Assembly (NCBI GenBank): GCA_944989445.1
Contig: CALYLW010000017.1
Span: forward strand, 72,001 to 136,000
Direction of reading: 5' to 3'
Origin: Ampullaceana balthica
Taxonomy: Eukaryota; Mollusca; Gastropoda; Lymnaeidae
Length of the DNA stretch: 64,000 nt
A program made the position numbers and the translations under genes. Positions 60,535-64,000 of the stretch are shown here, piece by piece (within the stretch, counting starts at the first letter, position 1; every line of letters begins with the position of its first letter). The notes beneath the pieces are model-generated. The model was not told the origin of the DNA, made no database searches, and saw only the letters and a list, made by a program, of their open reading frames with translations.

Positions 60535-61768
60535 AAGTGGACTGACTGTCTGTCTACCAACTCACTGCTCGGGGCCCACTCTGTGGCAGTGGACTGTCTG
60601 TCTACCAACTCACTGCTTGGGGCCCACTCTGTGGCAGTGGACTGTCTGTCTACCAACTCACTGCTCGGGGCCCACTCTGTGGCAGTGGACTGTCTGTCTA
60701 CCAACTCACTGCTTGGGGCCCACTCTGTGGCAGTGGACTGTCTGTCTACCAACTCACTGCTCGGGGCCCACTCTGTGGCAGTGGACTGTCTGTCTACCAA
60801 CTCACTGCTCGGGGCCCACTCTGTAGCAGTGGACTGTCTGTATATCAACTCACTACTTGGTTCCCACCCTGTGGCAGTGGGAGGACTGTCTGTCTACCAA
60901 CTCACTTCTCGGGGCCCACTCTGTGGCAACGGACTGTCTGTCTGTCTACCAACTCACTGCTCGGGGCCCAATCTGTGGCAGTGGACTGTCTGTCTGTCTA
61001 CCAACTCACTGCTCGGGGCCCAATCTGTGGAAGTGGACTGTCTGTCTACCAACTCACTGCTCGGGGCCCACTCTGTGGCAGTGGACTGTCTGTCTACCAA
61101 CTCACTGCTTGGGGCCCACTCTGTGGCAGTGGACTGTCTACCAACTCACTGCTCGGGGCCCACTCTGTGGCAGTGGACTGTCCGTCTACCAACTCACTGC
61201 TCGGGGCCCACTCTGTAGCAGTGGACTGTCTGTATATCAACTCACTACTTGGTTCCCACCCTGTGGCAGTGGGAGGACTGTCTGTCTACCAACTCACTTC
61301 TCGGGGCCCACTCTGTGGCAACGGACTGTCTGTCTGTCTACCAACTCACTGCTCGGGGCCCAATCTGTGGCAGTGGACTGTCTGTCTGTCTACCAACTCA
61401 CTGCTCGGGGCCCAATCTGTGGCAGTGGACTGTCTGTCTGTCTACCAACTCACTGCTCGGGGCCCACTCTGTGGCAGTGGACTGTCTGTCTACCAACTCA
61501 CTGCTCGGGGTCCACCCAGTGGCAGTGGACTGTCTGTCTACCGACTCACTTCTCAGGGCCCACTCTGTGGCAGTGGACTCTCTGTCTACCAACTCACTGC
61601 TCGGGGCCCACACTCTGTGGCAGTGGACTGACTGTCTACCAACTCACTGCTCGGGGCCCACTCTGTGACTGTGGAATGTCTGTCTACCAACTCACTGCTC
61701 GGGGCCCACCCTGTGGCAGCGGACTGTCTGTCTACCAACTCACTACTCGGGGCCCACTCCGAGACCCA
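60535..61768. repeat. 48-bp minisatellite with higher-order duplication
   Basis: About 25 copies of a 48-bp unit, GGCAGTGGACTGTCTGTCTA, CCAACTCACTGCTCGGGGCC, CACTCTGT. Some units carry an extra TGTC. A distinctive variant block with TATATCAACTCACTACTTGG at 60841 recurs at 61233, about 392 bp away, followed by the same succession of variants. The 48-bp period keeps frames open for up to 320 codons on + and 111 on -. No start, splice site or domain supports a gene. Confidence 0.95.
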
Positions 61769-61980
61769 CCACACCAGAGGCGGGAATGTACAAAAGATGT
61801 ATACTTAACTTTCTATTAAAGGCAATTTGTTAAAATCAGACTTAATGGTTTTAATGTGTTTCCATTTCGACCCTTTCCAAAACAGATTATCTTCAAACAG
61901 GCACAGTTTATTGTACTCATGTTTGTTCGTCGTACAACAAGTACTTAAGGGGCGATTTTAATTAACGAATCTCTGAAATA

Positions 61981-62230
61981 CAGGGTGACACATAAAAAAG
62001 AGGTAACTTTTTAACGATCCAATAGAACCAAGAGTATTTAGAGAAAAACAAACAAGGAGATTTTATTCATTGTTATTGAAACCTGAAAATATTCCATTTA
62101 AGAAACATGAATGGAATGATCCTTTTTTTTATTAAAAAAAAATACGCCCATTGGATGCCATCTTCCTGTACGAAACGAATGAACTCTGGAAATCTGCTGT
62201 TGTGATTCCCGTTTTGTTTGCATCACCCTG
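61981..62230. mobile_element. Mariner-like MITE (CAGGGTG termini, TA duplication)
   Basis: Termini CAGGGTGACACATAAAAAAG at the left and, reverse-complemented, CAGGGTGATGCAAACAAAAC at the right. Each is flanked by TA (61979-61980 and 62231-62232), the Tc1/mariner target duplication. At 250 bp it is too short for a transposase, so it is a deletion derivative or MITE. Confidence 0.8.
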
Positions 62231-62745
62231 TATTTTCTTATGCGTCCGCGCATTTAATGAAACATTATTTTAAAATCGAGTCTACAAAGTCTTATGACAA
62301 CTTAAAACAAGAAATGTCGCACACTCGCTATACAGAATATGACCTCATTCCCTAATGGAAGTGAGCGGTGTGTCCGAAGGTTTCTTTCACTGGTGACCAT
62401 ATCATCCATTCCATATTTGGGTCTGCCTTCACTTGCCCTAATTTGTGCCATGCAGCAGACATCACGCGTGCTTACAATGGCTGCGCCATAATCAAATCTT
62501 CCATCCGGGTATTACAAAGGTGGGACTGAGGGGGCGAGTGGGGGGGGGGTTGTTTTGAAGAAAAAAAACTCTGCTGCCATGGAAGAGGCCGGACATTCCC
62601 GCGTCTCCAAGAACTGATAACGTTTTTTGTATGAGCCGAGCTGTGGCAAGACTGCGTTGGTGTGGGGGTGGGGTGGGAGGGGGGCGCTTACATCGGCATC
62701 AGAACATGTATGATTGTGTGAACCCACTCTGAGCCTCGCCGTGTC
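62231..62745. other. Unassigned stretch
   Basis: No gene seen. G-runs lie at 62540-62549 and 62663-62685. Confidence 0.45.
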
Positions 62746-62960
62746 ACTGAACCAAGTAAGTGATTGGGTACAGAAAACATCGGAACGTGCATGTAAGATT
62801 GTGTGAAAGCGTTCTGAGCCTCATCGCCTCAATGGACCAACTAAGTGATCAGGCAATGATACCATCAGAACATGTAAGATTGTGTGAAAGCGTTCTGAGC
62901 CTCATCGTCTCGATGGCCCAACTAAGTGATCAGGTAATGATACCATCAGAACATATATGT
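62746..62960. repeat. ~83-bp tandem duplication
   Basis: Two near-identical copies of about 83 bp (GTAAGATTGTGTGAAAGCGT ... GATACCATCAGAACAT) and a diverged third to the left (about 62695-62770). A short open frame across them is not convincing. Confidence 0.8.
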
Positions 62961-63228
62961 GTTGTTCATGAACCAAGTCAATTTACTCAATACATCACTA
63001 AGCAACTAATTATTTATTACCCAGCATGCACCTTCATTTTTCAACTGACGGCGTCCGTCCTCAAAGCTAATCATTTTATAGAGATTCTTGCCTGCAATGT
63101 TGTATCGTATAAACGCCATGGAAAGAGCGTTGCATACGCATTGTATAAAGGCTAAAAAAAATTTTTTAATCAGTGGCGTAGCTAGAACTTTTGCCGCCCG
63201 GGGCGGTCTCCAATTTGACGCCCTTTTA

Positions 63229-63370
63229 GGGGCCGTCCATAAATGACGATACGCACCGGGTGAGTGGAAACTGTGTGACGTCATATTGAATGAGGGGCCT
63301 AAGATTTTGTGACGACGTGTGAAGAGGCGGGAGGGGGTAAAATCGCGTGACGTCATTTATGGACGGCCCC
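63229..63370. mobile_element. MITE with GGGGCCGTCCATAAATGACG termini, TTAA-type target
   Basis: The left end GGGGCCGTCCATAAATGACG is matched by the inverse at the right, CGTCATTTATGGACGGCCCC. Flanking tetranucleotides are TTTA at 63225-63228 and TTAA at 63371-63374, close to a TTAA duplication, as for piggyBac-type MITEs. The 142-bp element also has inner inverted TGTGACGTCAT motifs. It is inserted in the hAT element that starts at 63171, so it is the younger of the two. Confidence 0.85.
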
Positions 63371-63855
63371 TTAAGTCAATCATATGATGTTTTTTTTTAA
63401 ATAAATTAATAAACATGAATAAATAATTGTAATTGAAACACAGTAAAGGTGGGGAACATTTTTTCCAGTGCATGCCCTATTTATGTAAGCAGTAATAAAA
63501 GAGTAATATAAGATGATATACCTATAAATACACATTTATAGAAATACAAGATACCGGTACTTTTTTAAGGGCCACAAGAAAGTTATTGAGGTCACAGGTA
63601 CCACCACCCCCCCCCCACACACACACACAAAATGAGATAATATATTCCAAATTTACACCCAAAGACATTACCAATTAATATGCATTTAAATTTTATTTAT
63701 AAATATGTGATTTTTTTATAAACAAAGAAATTGTATACATTAGTATGTAATTAATGTAAACATATTTATACATTAACTTACCTATTTCCATAGTAGAAAA
63801 ATCGTGTATTATGCTATGAATTATTATTATTTTGTTTAATATCTTGTTCTATGGA

Positions 63856-64000
63856 CTATATTGCAAAATTGAGTAGTCACAAATTGTGTAAACGGATTGT
63901 GGAGCGAAGATAATTTTTTTGATCAACTTCAGTTTGGAGAAGCTCTTTTCACAACTAGATACACTGATAGCAATTGTTGAAAAATTCTTAGCAAAATTAT
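63856..64000 (-). pseudogene. hAT transposase C-terminal dimerisation region (partial)
   Basis: Read leftward from 63998, the frame gives NFAKNFSTIAISVSSCEKSF then SKLKLIKKIIFAPQ and ends at a TAG (63856-63858). The S-x-x-S-C-E-(K/R)-S-F-S-K-L-K-L-I-K core is the hallmark of the hAT C-terminal dimerisation domain of ZMYM1-like transposases. Beyond the core the match weakens: the usual LRSTM segment is not recognisable. The copy may therefore be diverged or decayed. The N-terminal part lies outside the window, so intactness cannot be judged. Confidence 0.8.

Larger units (their letters stand above)
63171..64000 (-). mobile_element. hAT transposon, 3' end in window, runs off the right edge
   Basis: The terminus CAGTGGCGTAGCTAGAAC at 63171 is a typical hAT end. 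At the far right, 63856-64000, the - strand encodes a hAT C-terminal dimerisation motif, so the element reads leftward and this is its 3' terminal part. A MITE (63229-63370) is nested just inside the terminus. The rest, 63375-63855, is AT-rich 3' non-coding sequence with a poly-C/CA tract at 63607-63629. The other terminus and most of the transposase lie outside the window. Confidence 0.75.

Noticed and set aside
60458..61819. ORFs up to 320 codons resembling repeat proteins
   Set aside because: Translation of the 48-bp minisatellite. Three frames and both strands are open, and no signal peptide, domain or splice structure is visible.

Overview
This is animal genomic DNA: AT-rich, gene-poor and full of repeats, with one clear protein gene, a forkhead-box A (FoxA) transcription factor, on the + strand at the right (coding exons 45467-45503 and 47654-49080). 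The forkhead domain, the Met/Gly-rich N-terminus and the short MLTSKPPHY start suggest a lophotrochozoan, most likely a mollusc. This is an inference from one gene plus the repeat style (tRNA-like SINE, LINE tails, many hAT elements); no species can be named.

Layout. 1-10 kb: minisatellites, three small hAT-type elements and a dispersed repeat. 10.09-12.48 kb: a complete but dead hAT transposon with a perfect 8-bp target duplication and a second element nested in it. 12.5-21 kb: mostly unassigned sequence with a SINE, a LINE 3' tail and small arrays. 21-22.3 kb: a GC/CpG-richer stretch ending in a strong splice donor, possibly an untranslated first exon. 22.3-33.7 kb: AT-rich, with a hAT MITE, one candidate coding exon (27892-28090), a Helitron-like repeat and more minisatellites. 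33.7-37.4 kb: two large tandem arrays (93/71 bp and 34 bp). 37-45 kb: microsatellites, a 36-bp array and TE fragments. 45.3-50 kb: FoxA. 50-64 kb: further arrays (23 bp with three-unit order, 48 bp with higher-order duplication), a Helitron-like copy, a mariner-like MITE and, at the right edge, a hAT transposase running off the window on the - strand with a TTAA-type MITE nested near its end. Tandem repeats alone make up roughly a fifth of the window. Nearly all long ORFs outside FoxA are by-products of tandem repeats whose unit is a multiple of three.

The most notable point is at the FoxA 3' end. After the TGA at 49078-49080 the same frame stays open for 41 more codons with strong coding character (34 of 41 codons end in G or C) before tandem TAA-TGA stops. 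This suggests stop-codon readthrough, a recent nonsense change or a base error. Many TE calls rest on exact target-site duplications and terminal inverted repeats read directly from the sequence.
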